Source: Halisarca cf. caerulea (Eukaryota > Porifera > Demospongiae > Chondrillida > Halisarcidae). Taken from it: a stretch of DNA of 64,000 bases. The notes beneath the pieces were generated by a model, which saw only the letters and a list, made by a program, of their open reading frames with translations, was not told the origin of the DNA and made no database searches. Below, piece by piece: positions 55,912-64,000 of the stretch (its first letter is position 1; the number at the start of each line of letters is the position of its first letter). A program made the position numbers and the translations under genes. Location: positions 6,737,618-6,801,617 of the forward strand of contig CAUJGJ010000444.1 in the NCBI GenBank assembly GCA_963170055.1, read 5' to 3'.

Positions 55912-56640
55912 CGCATGTGGGACATGTCCAGATTTGTTATGATAGTGATCCTCCGTTTGCATAGGGGTGAAACGTTATCTTTCGGCGCCTGTAAGTTATT
56001 AGTCACGCTTTTATCTCGTGATTCGGGTGGATATTCGGGCATATACGAAACCAAATCCGCGTTAAATGACGTTTTCTGTCGTCACCGTTGCTCTTTCACA
56101 TGCTGGCATGTGACCTAACTGGATGTTCTTTAAAATTTTAGTTTTCGGCTGGACGCTACGCGAGGAAACAAGCTAGAGACAGTTTCTTGGTGGCAGCATT
56201 GAGCTATTTGTAGTTAGAAACTTTTCCATGTGGGTGCAAGAGAAGCGTTGTGCCTGTCCCGAGTTATAGGAGCTAGAATTTCGCCCTTTGATGGCCAATT
56301 TTGGTGATCTTGGCTTCGGAGAGGAATGGCGATGGCACCCGCATGGAAAAGTTAGTAAATGTTTTGCTATAGCGATTTATGTGAATAAATAGTCTTGGAA
56401 GCGTTTCACCAGTTAGCGCCCGAAGACTTTCGCATTTTAGTAGGGGTCGGGAAAGACTCACAAACTTCTTTGCAATTGGAGTAAGCCTTTTGAAAGGCTA
56501 TTCCTCGAAACGTTTACATGTCTACCTATGTATTAAGCCATCGTTTGACGTTCTGAAGCTTCTACAAGTCAAGAAATGAAGCTATGAAAACGACCGAAAT
56601 TTTCACACCTCCGAATTAGCGTGGACATGTCCCACATGCG
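55912..56640. mobile_element. 729-bp MITE with CGCATGTGGGACATGTCCA ends
   Basis: The left end CGCATGTGGGACATGTCCA is repeated inverted at the right end (TGGACATGTCCCACATGCG), 19 bp perfect. It is inserted in RLE LINE 5' UTR, which resumes at 56641. The target duplication is unclear (TTT/TTA). No coding capacity seen. Confidence 0.8.
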
Positions 56641-56693
56641 TTAGCCGCTTTGTCTGTTTGAGGTTCAATGTTTATTGTTATCTTTGCCCAAAC

Positions 56694-57087
56694 AAGACCC
56701 GTGGGAGCAAGAGACAGCAGTAGCAGTTTATAGGGGTTCTCATTCTATACTGTGCAGAATCATCAATTCATTTGGCAGTTTTTGAAACCAAGGACCTATT
56801 TACGTATAAATTACACATGCTCTCATCCCCGTGTTTCCTTATTGTATTCTATATTACTGTATTTTACTCCCTCTTCTGTTTATTGTTTCTGTACCCACAT
56901 GCAATTCCCCTGTATATACCTGTATTGCAGGCTTTAGCCCATACTGTGCAGTATTATCGTTCTAATGCTTTTGGCAGTGGTTAAAACTTGTGTCCACATG
57001 TTCACCACCTATTATATCTTACTCTCATATGTCTGTATCTCTCAATAATAATGGTGACATGTTCAGAAAAAAAAGAAAAAAAAAGAG
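56694..57087 (+). repeat. LINE-tail repeat, copy 1, ending in GA
   Basis: AAGACCCGTGGGAGCAAGAG, then TTTATAGGGGTTCTCATTC, CTATACTGTGCAGAATCA, TTGTATTCTATATTACTG and CCACATGTTCACCACCTATT recur at 63468 and 63686. It ends TAATAATGGTGACATGTTCAG and A-rich GAGAG. Confidence 0.75.
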
Positions 57088-57600
57088 AGATGGTAGAACT
57101 GACTGTGCCTTTTGAACTCTATTTTGAAGCAGCAACTAGAAGGAAGAGGGCAAAATACAGCGAGCTGCTGGACTCATGCAAAAAGGCAGGATACGGTGTC
57201 AACCTCATCACCATTGGTGTAGGAGCCAGAGGATTCATCAATGCCTCAAATTTTGATGCCCTCTATGCTGCCATTCTTGCTAAACGGGCTGAGCAGGGGT
57301 CTCGAGAAGGAGGTGGTACGGGTGTGCCTACTGCACTCATACAGAATATGGTGCAAACGTAACTGGAGGGAGCCTGCCACCACCTAACTACTAAATGGAC
57401 TAACTTGTACCAACTGTCTATATGTTGCATGTCATATAATAAGCATAGTAGTAGTATAGCTGGTCACATCCCATAATGTGCAGTATTTTATTCTAATACT
57501 TTGGCATTGGATGTTTATCAGACCTCATGTACATCATTATTTTCTACTTGATCATTGTACTTGCATGCTTTGCTTTTGTTTGAATTAATGATGGTAACAC
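57088..57600 (+). pseudogene. RLE LINE, 5'-truncated endonuclease copy 2
   Basis: Directly after AAGAGAGA: VELTVPFELYFEAATRRKRA, KAGYGVNLITIGVGARGFIN and ASNFDALYAAILAKR. A frameshift near 57300 precedes the CKRNWREPATT end. The 3' UTR has GTGCAGTATTTTATTCTAAT and TTTATCAGACCTCATGTACA and stops at GTTTGAATTAATGATGGTAA, then GA. Confidence 0.7.
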
Positions 57601-57631
57601 GAGAGGGAGAGAGAGAGAGAGAGAGAGAGAC
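57600..57631. repeat. (GA)n tract
   Basis: GAGAGGGAGAG followed by about 10 GA units at a LINE-LINE junction. Confidence 0.9.
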
Positions 57632-58435
57632 ATCACCCTCATGCACCTTGTGTGGTGAGAGGCAAACCCTCTTACATGTTTTGAATGGTTGCCGCTACGC
57701 TCTTGAAAAGAGGAGATATAACAATCGCCACAATGATATTCTAGAGTGCATTCACACCTTCCTGGCGAACCAGCTCACTCCATCCCAGAACATCACAGTG
57801 GACCTGCCAAACCAACTTTACTCCTTCCCTCAGCAGGCTGCTTGCACTAACAGCCGACCAGACATCATCATCTGGGATAAATCAGCCATCACCATCATCG
57901 AGCTGACTGTCCCATTTGAACTCTGCATAGAGTCTGCTGTGGCCAGGAAGATTGAGCGGTACTCAGAGCTTCTTAGCACCTGCAGGAAATCTGGGTACCA
58001 GGCCAACTTAATGATGCTCGAAGTTGGTTCAAGAGGGTTCATCCATGCAGCCAGCTTTGATGCACTCTATCAGTCCTTCCCTGCCACACGAGGCAAACGA
58101 GATACCCTTGAAAGGGAGATTGTGCGCAAGTGTCTCCTTCAGTCATACCGCATCTGATGTAAGCAAAACTGGAAGGAGCACACCACCACATAGATGATGT
58201 TAGCCATGTATGTATGTCGCCTTTACGAACTATTAGTATTTACACACTTCACACACATTAACTGATTCACTATAGGTTAAGTAGCTGACATTATCCTATA
58301 CTGTGCAGTATTTTCTTCTAATACTTTTGACAGTGGGTAATGATCAGGTCCTATGTTACCATTGTTTTATTTTAAGCTTGATTTTTGTACATGTGTACTT
58401 TCTCTTGCTCAAATTTAATAATGGTGACCCAGTAA
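57632..58435 (+). pseudogene. RLE LINE, 5'-truncated copy 3 (knuckle and endonuclease)
   Basis: Begins with CTLCGERQTLLHVLNGC, a C-x2-C-x7-H-x4-C knuckle, RYNNRHNDILE, then NSRPDIIIWDKSAITIIELT (RPD-x12-E), RKIERYSELLSTCRKSGYQ and EVGSRGFIHAASFDALY. It stops at 58155-58157 by TGA where other copies have a Cys codon (IxCKxNW). The 3' UTR ends TTTAATAATGGTGACCCAG and GA. Confidence 0.8.
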
Positions 58436-58444
58436 AAGAGAGAG

Positions 58445-59558
58445 AGAGATATCCTCAATGATGAGAACTACACCTCAATTGAACCAACATTCACCCAACA
58501 AGAAGCTGAGACCTATTTTGCACAGGTGTACTCCTCATCACCCCAGTCTTTTAGCTGCCCATCGTGGATGTCGAAACCACCCACTCCAACAGTTGCTATG
58601 GATACTGGTCCCATCAATGAAGAGGAGATTGCACTTGCTCTCAGCAGGTACAAGTCATCATCCTGTCCTGGACCTGTGGATCAGATTCCATACATAGTGC
58701 TCAAGAAGCGTCCCTCCCTGTTGCTTGTTCTGCGTCATATATTTAACTGGTGTTGGATGCAGAAGAGAGTCCCTGCTGCCTGGAAGGTTGGTGTGCTGCG
58801 CCTGCTAGGTAAGAAGAAGGCTGAAGAGGATCCTAGTGTACCGAAGAATTTCCGTCCAATAGCACTGACCTCTTGTATTGGCAAGGTATTCACCAGTGTA
58901 CTGAAGCATTGCTGGATGACATACATGACTGGCAACAGCTACCTAAATACCTCAGTACAGAAAGCCTTTGTTGATGGCATACCAGGTTGTACTGAACACC
59001 ATGTCAAGCTGCTTTCCATACTAAATGAAGCTCACAGAAAACACAAGTCCTTGTGTGTCTGTTGGCTGGATCTCTCCAATGTCTTTGGCAGTGTTCACCA
59101 CAGCCTGATCCGTTTCTTGTTCCAGCACTACCACGCCCCACCAGAAATGGTAGATATGATGGCTGCCCTCTATGAAAACCTCATTAGAATAGTCTCCAGC
59201 AAGTCTTGGCAGTCACACCCTCTCCACCTTCAGATTGGCGTTTTCCAAGGAGACCCTTTATCAGTGCTGGTTTTCAATACTGTCATGAACACTTTGGTTG
59301 ACACCATCACCAAACAGTACTCCAGTCTGGGCTATGCCCTGGGCGCATCCTCCCAACGGTCCAGCCTTCTCTAGTATGCCAATGACACCACACTCCTTGC
59401 TGATGGTCCTTCCTCATGCCAGAGACTCCTCTCTGCCATTGAGGCCTGGCTGGTATGGTCAGGTATGAGGGCCAATGTGCCTAAGTGCATGTGTCTAGCC
59501 ATCCAAGCATCCAGTGCCAAACCCTACGATCCAAAATTGACCCTCAATGGCTCCTAGG
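58445..59558 (+). pseudogene. RLE LINE, RT copy with mutated catalytic motif
   Basis: Follows (GA)n. The open frame 58526-59374 has CPGPVDQIPYIVLKKRPSLL, PKNFRPIALTSCIGKVFTSV, KAFVDGIPGCTEHH, VCWLDLSNVFGSVHHSLIRF and IGVFQGDPLSVLVFNTVMNT. It stops at 59372, immediately before YANDTTLLADG, where YADD has become YAND (catalytic Asp lost). It ends at LNGS near 59556, where the next LINE's 5' UTR starts. Confidence 0.8.
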
Positions 59559-59712
59559 CTTTCTTTGCCTGCACTACATAAATTACACCTGCTTTTGACA
59601 CCTAGCGCTAACTTCTGGAGTAACAATTGGAGGTTTCATTTGCCACTTCGTCAGTTTGAGGTTAACTGTTTACTGTTTCTGGTGTCTAAAAAGACTATAG
59701 CCAAGAAGTCAA

Positions 59713-60162
59713 ATGGCAAAGAAGATCCCCTGCCCTAAGTGTGGTAAGTATTTCTTACGTCTAGAGACACATCTGAGGAATAGTGCCACCTGCAAATCTA
59801 CAGAAGTGCCCCAACCAGTTCCCACCACACCACCCAGCCTACACCATCCCATGTCATCTACGTGCACACCCAAGTCACACAGCACAGGCTTATCTGATAG
59901 TTTTGTACCATCCACACCTCCATTACAAGCTAACCCCATCTTAGTCCCCATTCTATCACAAAATTCTATACCACCATCACCTACCCTTGTACCCCACCAT
60001 CCTAATGCGTCATCTAGTTTTGTACCCCACCATTCTGATGTGTCATCTAGTTTTGTACCCCACCATTCTGATGTGTCAGCTAGCTTTGTACCCCACCAGT
60101 CTGATCCTCCATCATGTCCTCCATGTTGTGTAGCCCCACCCCCTCATGAGCATACACCATAA
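59713..60162 (+). pseudogene. RLE LINE N-terminal zinc-finger segment
   Basis: MAKKIPCPKCGKYFLRLETH, LRNSATCK gives a C-x2-C..H..C finger like that of 33036. A Ser/Pro-rich linker holds four copies of FVPHHSDVSS-like residues made by a 36-bp repeat (about 59990-60110). The frame ends at 60162, and the protein's continuation is in other frames. Confidence 0.75.
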
Positions 60163-60339
60163 CAAAGGAGTTATGTACAAAACAACCAGGTACATGGCAC
60201 ACACGCAAACAACCCATCTGAATCACCACCTCTGCAGGCTTCACATTCAACACCAGTTAACACGTTTACACCCCCTCAGTTCTGTAATACACACCCATCA
60301 CCACCATCACAACACACCCACCACCTGGTCAGTTACATC

Positions 60340-60966
60340 ATGGGACCAAGTCATGCCCAACAAGCTCAAAAACACACTACGATCTACTGCCACCCTTCTC
60401 TGCCCCACAGTTACCTAGTGAATGGGCACAAATGGTCAACCACCTGAGAGAACAGGTTCTCCCAGCTGTTCTGCAGGCTGACAAAGTTGAGGTCATGAGT
60501 TCCCTTTTGTCTGGAGGCATCCAGCAATACTTGAGCTCTAACTATCCTGCGTACCCAACACACCGGAAAACACCCGAGGAAGCTGCACCAGAGAGCCCTC
60601 AAGGCAGCTCGAGACGAGAAGGTGGCCGTGAAGAAGCAACTCAGAGCACTTAGGAGAAGTGACAACCCGGAAGAGGTCTGCCTCCTAGCCACAAAGTTTC
60701 ACCAGCTAGTCCGGCACCACTGCAAACTAGCGAGAGAGGAGAAGCGGAAGGAGCGGAACAGGTCCATGCAGCAGCAAAGGAAGAGATGCCACAATAACTT
60801 CTGGTCATTTGCAAATGAGCTGTTCAATGAAGATAGCAGTTCGGCTGTGGAGCCCACTTTCAATGTCGAGGCTGCAGAGGCATTCTTCACCAAGACTTAT
60901 GAGTCAAGACCTACCCTTTTTGAATGACCTGACTGGCATCCCCAGCCACCCACCTCAGCCCTGCCC
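60340..60966 (+). pseudogene. RLE LINE linker before RT, frameshifted
   Basis: Frame pieces: WAQMVNHLREQVLPAVLQAD, VMSSLLSGGIQQYLSSNYP, then KAARDEKVAVKKQLRALRRS, LATKFHQLVRHHCKLAREEK and CHNNFWSFANELFNEDSSSA, EPTFNVEAAEAFFTKTY. At least two frameshifts (about 60570 and 60920). Other copies (51003, 58470) have the same EPTF..EAETYF block. Confidence 0.7.
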
Positions 60967-62912
60967 ATGGATAACATCATCATTGGAGAGATAGAGCATG
61001 TTCTCAAGAAGTGTAGACCAACCTCCAGCCCTTGCCCAGCTGACCAGATCAGCTATAGTGTTCTGAAGAACTGCCCCTCCATCACACCAGCCCTCCCCAA
61101 ACTATATAACCTCTACTGGACCACTAGGTGTCTGCCCAGTCAATGGAAGGTTGGCATCATCCAACTCCTTGGTAAACCAGCAGCACAGCAAGACCCATCA
61201 CTACCTTCCAACTTCAGGCCTATTGCCCTCACCTCCTGCCTGGGGAAGGTATATACCTCCATCCTAAAGCAGAGGTGGCAACACTTCATGGTGAGTAATG
61301 GCTACCTGAATACCAACATACAGAAAGCTTTCGTGGATGGCATCCCTGGCTGCAGCGAGCACCACCTCAAACTGCTGGCCATGTTGGAGGAAGCACGGGC
61401 CAAGCACAAGTCAATTGCCATCTGCTGGTTAGACATCGCCAACGCCTACGGTAGTATGTACCACAACCTTATTCAGTTTGCCTTGGAGCACTACCACGCA
61501 CCATCCCACTTCACTGACATCATCTCCAATCTGTACACTGGCCTCACAGGGATTGTGCGGACAAAGGAATGGACATCCTCACCCTTCCACTTGGGCATTG
61601 GTGTCTTCCAGGGTGATCCTCTGTCAGTGTCCATTTTCAACACAGTCATGAACACGCTGGTAGACACCCTGTCGGAGCACAAGGACATGGGCTACACCTT
61701 GACCAAGTCACAGCACACCTGCAACCATCTCCAGTATGCGGATGATACCTGCCTCATTGGAGATGGCCTCGCAGCATGCCAGGCTCTACTGAGCAAGACT
61801 CAATGGTGGCTCCAGTGGGCTGGAATCAAGGCCAAGGTCCCCAAGTGTGCCAGTCTGGCTTTCCAGGCATCAACCGGGAAGGGTTACAACCCCTTGCTGA
61901 TTCTCCAAGGAGACGCTATCCCGTTCATTGGAGAGTCAACCTTTCGTTTCCTAGGGGCACCCATTTCAATCTCAGACACCACTGCTGATCAGAGAGATGC
62001 ACTCCTGATAAAGTTGGAATCGATGCTCAAGAAGGTTGATGAGACCCTTCTTACTAGCCAACAGAAGCTGCACCTCTACAGCTATGGGATCTGCCCACGC
62101 CTTGTCTGGGATATGGCAATCACCAATCTGTCCATCTCCTGGGTGGCAAAGAACCTGGAGGCTTTGGCAAACAGGTTTCTTAAGCGCTGGGCAGGACTTG
62201 CCCGAAGTGGTGGCCTCCATCTACCTTCCTTGTCTACCATCTTTAAGACCAAGTGTGGCCTTGTGGCCTCACAGATGAGCTCACGGGACTCCACTGTGCA
62301 TCTCATCGCAAGCAGGAAAACAACTGCAGAAAGATCAGCCAAGAGAGTCACTTTCAATCCCTACCAGGAGGTTGTTGAAGTGATGCAAGAGGAACCCGGA
62401 GCCTCCAGACCACAGCTCACAAGAGCTGTGAAACGGAGAGTCACTATAGCTGACAACAAGGAGCGGCTGGAGAGCTGCAGGAAACTGGTGGTGCAGGGCA
62501 ACCTCTCCCGCCGGTTTGATGACCGAGCCTCGAGTATCTGGTCAGAGGCTCTGTGGGACCTTCCAGAGAGGGTAATGAAGTTCACCATGAACGCAGCCCA
62601 ATACACCCTCCCACACAATGCCAATCTCCACTTGTGGAGGAAGGTACCATCACCAAACTGCCCTCTTTGCTCCAGCCATCAGACCCTCCTGCATGTGCTG
62701 AACAACTGCCCTATGGCCCTTCAGAACAGACGGTACAACCACAGGCACGATGCTGTTCTGGAGAAACTGCACCAGTTTGTGACAAGCCACATCACCTCTC
62801 AACAGCAAGTCACGGTAGATCTCCCAGACCATTCATACAGCTTCCCCATCACCTTTGCTGCTACAGACAGCCGACCGGACATGGTCATTAGAGCCAGTCA
62901 TCAATCCAACTG
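60967..62912 (+). pseudogene. RLE LINE reverse transcriptase, knuckle and start of endonuclease
   Basis: An open frame of 648 codons. RT: CPADQISYSVLKNCPSITPA, NFRPIALTSCLGKVYTSIL, KAFVDGIPGCSEHH, CWLDIANAYGSMYHNLIQFA (Asp), IGVFQGDPLSVSIFNTVMNT and LQYADDTCLIGDGL (YADD). The thumb region carries STFRFLGAPI. Near the end are WSEALWDLPERVMKFTMNAA, CPLCSSHQTLLHVLNNC (C-x2-C-x7-H-x4-C), RYNHRHDAVLEKL and DSRPDMVI. A one-base shift at about 62890 breaks the endonuclease. Catalytic RT residues are intact. ATG 60967 is internal to the ancestral protein. Confidence 0.85.
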
Positions 62913-63217
62913 ATCGAGCTGACCATCCCCTTTGAGACCACCATTGAAGACACGGCAAGGAGGAAGAGGGACAGGTATGAAGGTCTACTTGCTGAATGTG
63001 TCACAGCAGCCACCACCCAGCTCATCACCATTGAGGTTGGCTCCAGGGGATTCATCAACCTCGACAACCTCCAACAGCTGTACAAGGCCTTGGATCACCC
63101 ACCATCTCAAGAGTGCCGGAGACTGGAGAAGGACATGGTCAAGACAGTCCTACACCATGCACTCACACCTCATCTGGTACAAGAGGAACTGGAGGGAGCA
63201 GCCTCAAGAGTAGAGAC
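62913..63217 (+). pseudogene. RLE LINE endonuclease C-terminus, frameshifted
   Basis: In the next frame LIELTIPFETTIEDTARRKR, DRYEGLLAECV and EVGSRGFINLDNLQQLYKAL complete the RLE (Glu of RPD-x12-E). A second shift near 63150 leads to SHLIWYKRNWREQPQE and a stop. Confidence 0.75.
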
Positions 63218-63467
63218 ATGGATCACAAGCCCTAGTTGAACTATGTATATACTATTAGTCTATGTCTGCATGCCCTTGTCTATTATTACTTCTATTCTAT
63301 GACTGCATGATCTATTATCTTAGACCAGACTGGTAACTGTGTATGTTTTTTTTTGTCAAACACATTTTAGCAGGGTCTGGATTGTCGAAGACCTCACATG
63401 TACCCTTCTTTTTGCTGTTCTTTTTTGTAATAATTATGGCTCATGTGCAGTGGAAAAAAGAGAGAGG

Positions 63468-64000
63468 TTTATAGGGGTTCTCTTTCTATACTGTGCAGAA
63501 TCAACAATTCTTTTGGCAGTATTTGAAACCAAGTACCTATATCTTATACCTATAATTACACATGCCTCTCACTCCTGTGTTTCCTTATTGTATTCTATAT
63601 TACTGTATTTTACTCCCTCTTCTGTTTATTGTTTTTGTACCCACATGCAATTCTCCTGTATATACCTGTATTGCAAGTTTTAGCAAGACCTGTGGGAACA
63701 AGAGACAGCGGTTTAGGTTTATAGGGGTTCTCATTCTATACTGTGCAGAATCAACAATTCTTTTGGCAATATTTTAAACCAAGGACCTATTTACGTATAA
63801 TTACACATGTATTCATCCCCATGCTTCCTTATTGTATTCCATATTACTGTATTGTTGATTGTTTTGTACCCACATGCAACTCTCCTGTATATACCTGTAT
63901 TTCAAGTTTTAGCCCACACTATGCAGCATTATCGTTCTAACACTTTTGGCAATGGTTAAAACCTGTGACCACATGTTCACCACCTATTATATCTTACTCC
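63468..64000 (+). repeat. LINE-tail repeat, copies 2 and 3
   Basis: TTTATAGGGGTTCTCTTTC at 63468 and TTTATAGGGGTTCTCATTC at 63718 each start about 250 bp matching 56728-57030. Copy 3 is cut by the window end. Together they form a tandem of tails behind a LINE 3' end. Confidence 0.8.

Larger units (their letters stand above)
59559..63465 (+). mobile_element. RLE LINE, longest copy (3.9 kb)
   Basis: 5' UTR 59559-59712 (GGAGGTTTCATTTGCC and TTTGAGGTTAACTGTTTACT, as at 32815 and 56660), zinc-finger N-terminus, linker, RT, CCHC knuckle, RPD-type endonuclease, and a 3' UTR ending TAATTATGGCTCATGTGCAG plus GAGAGAG. Single-ORF architecture with an N-terminal finger and C-terminal RLE places it in the R2/NeSL/R4 supergroup. 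Confidence 0.85.

Noticed and set aside
61000..62600. Several 60-110-codon frames on both strands
   Set aside because: They are shadows of the LINE reverse transcriptase frame.

Overview
The window is eukaryotic, AT-rich and gene-poor, and almost all of it is transposable elements at different stages of decay. Spliced genes with GT..AG introns, piggyBac, Harbinger, Merlin, DIRS and two kinds of LINE, and DUF6589 and DUF6729-like genes beside RecQ-like helicase repeats point to an early-branching marine animal, most likely a sponge or cnidarian. That assignment rests on protein style only. I found no prokaryotic operon, rRNA, tRNA or CRISPR array.

Layout. 1-2.15 kb: 3' part of a spliced DUF6589 gene, cut off by a RecQ-like helicase fragment on the opposite strand. 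2.7-5.5 kb: a 9-bp-period array, remnants of restriction-endonuclease-type LINEs and a decayed Tc1/mariner-type transposase. 6.3-10.8 kb: hairpin-ended elements and a tandemly duplicated segment that carries the same element in both copies; one copy later gained a piggyBac, the other a Harbinger element. 10.75-15.2 kb: decayed RecQ-like helicases and a LINE fragment. 15.5-18.6 kb: a hairpin-ended element with a pogo-like MITE and a long palindrome, then a 2.1-kb TA-flanked transposon with an intact BEN-domain protein and a short HTH protein. 18.6-31.1 kb: CR1-like LINE pieces, an almost intact piggyBac (21.9-24.35 kb), Ty3/gypsy and DIRS fragments and a 544-bp MITE.

31.1-39.1 kb: a chimeric ORF built from Merlin, DIRS and LINE sequence, (GA)n-flanked LINE pieces, and a nearly full-length CR1/L2-like LINE (PHD-finger ORF1; EEP endonuclease and RT in ORF2) broken by three hairpin-ended elements. 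39.1-50.6 kb: a multi-exon transposase-derived DUF6729-like gene. One of its introns coincides with an inverted-repeat transposon, and its last exons seem to be separated from the rest by a 6-kb DIRS/Ngaro-like retroelement. 50.8-64 kb: LINE copies of the restriction-endonuclease type joined head to tail through (GA)n tracts, a degraded piggyBac, a second piggyBac inserted at TTAA, and a 729-bp MITE.

Most interesting: (1) the introner-like element at 41275-41762, whose removal at GT..AG restores the reading frame; (2) the TA-transposon carrying a BEN protein; (3) an RLE LINE family whose copies start and end at (GA)n tracts; (4) a hairpin-ended, (TA)n-containing element superfamily with nine copies in three subfamilies. 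None of these could be searched against a database here.
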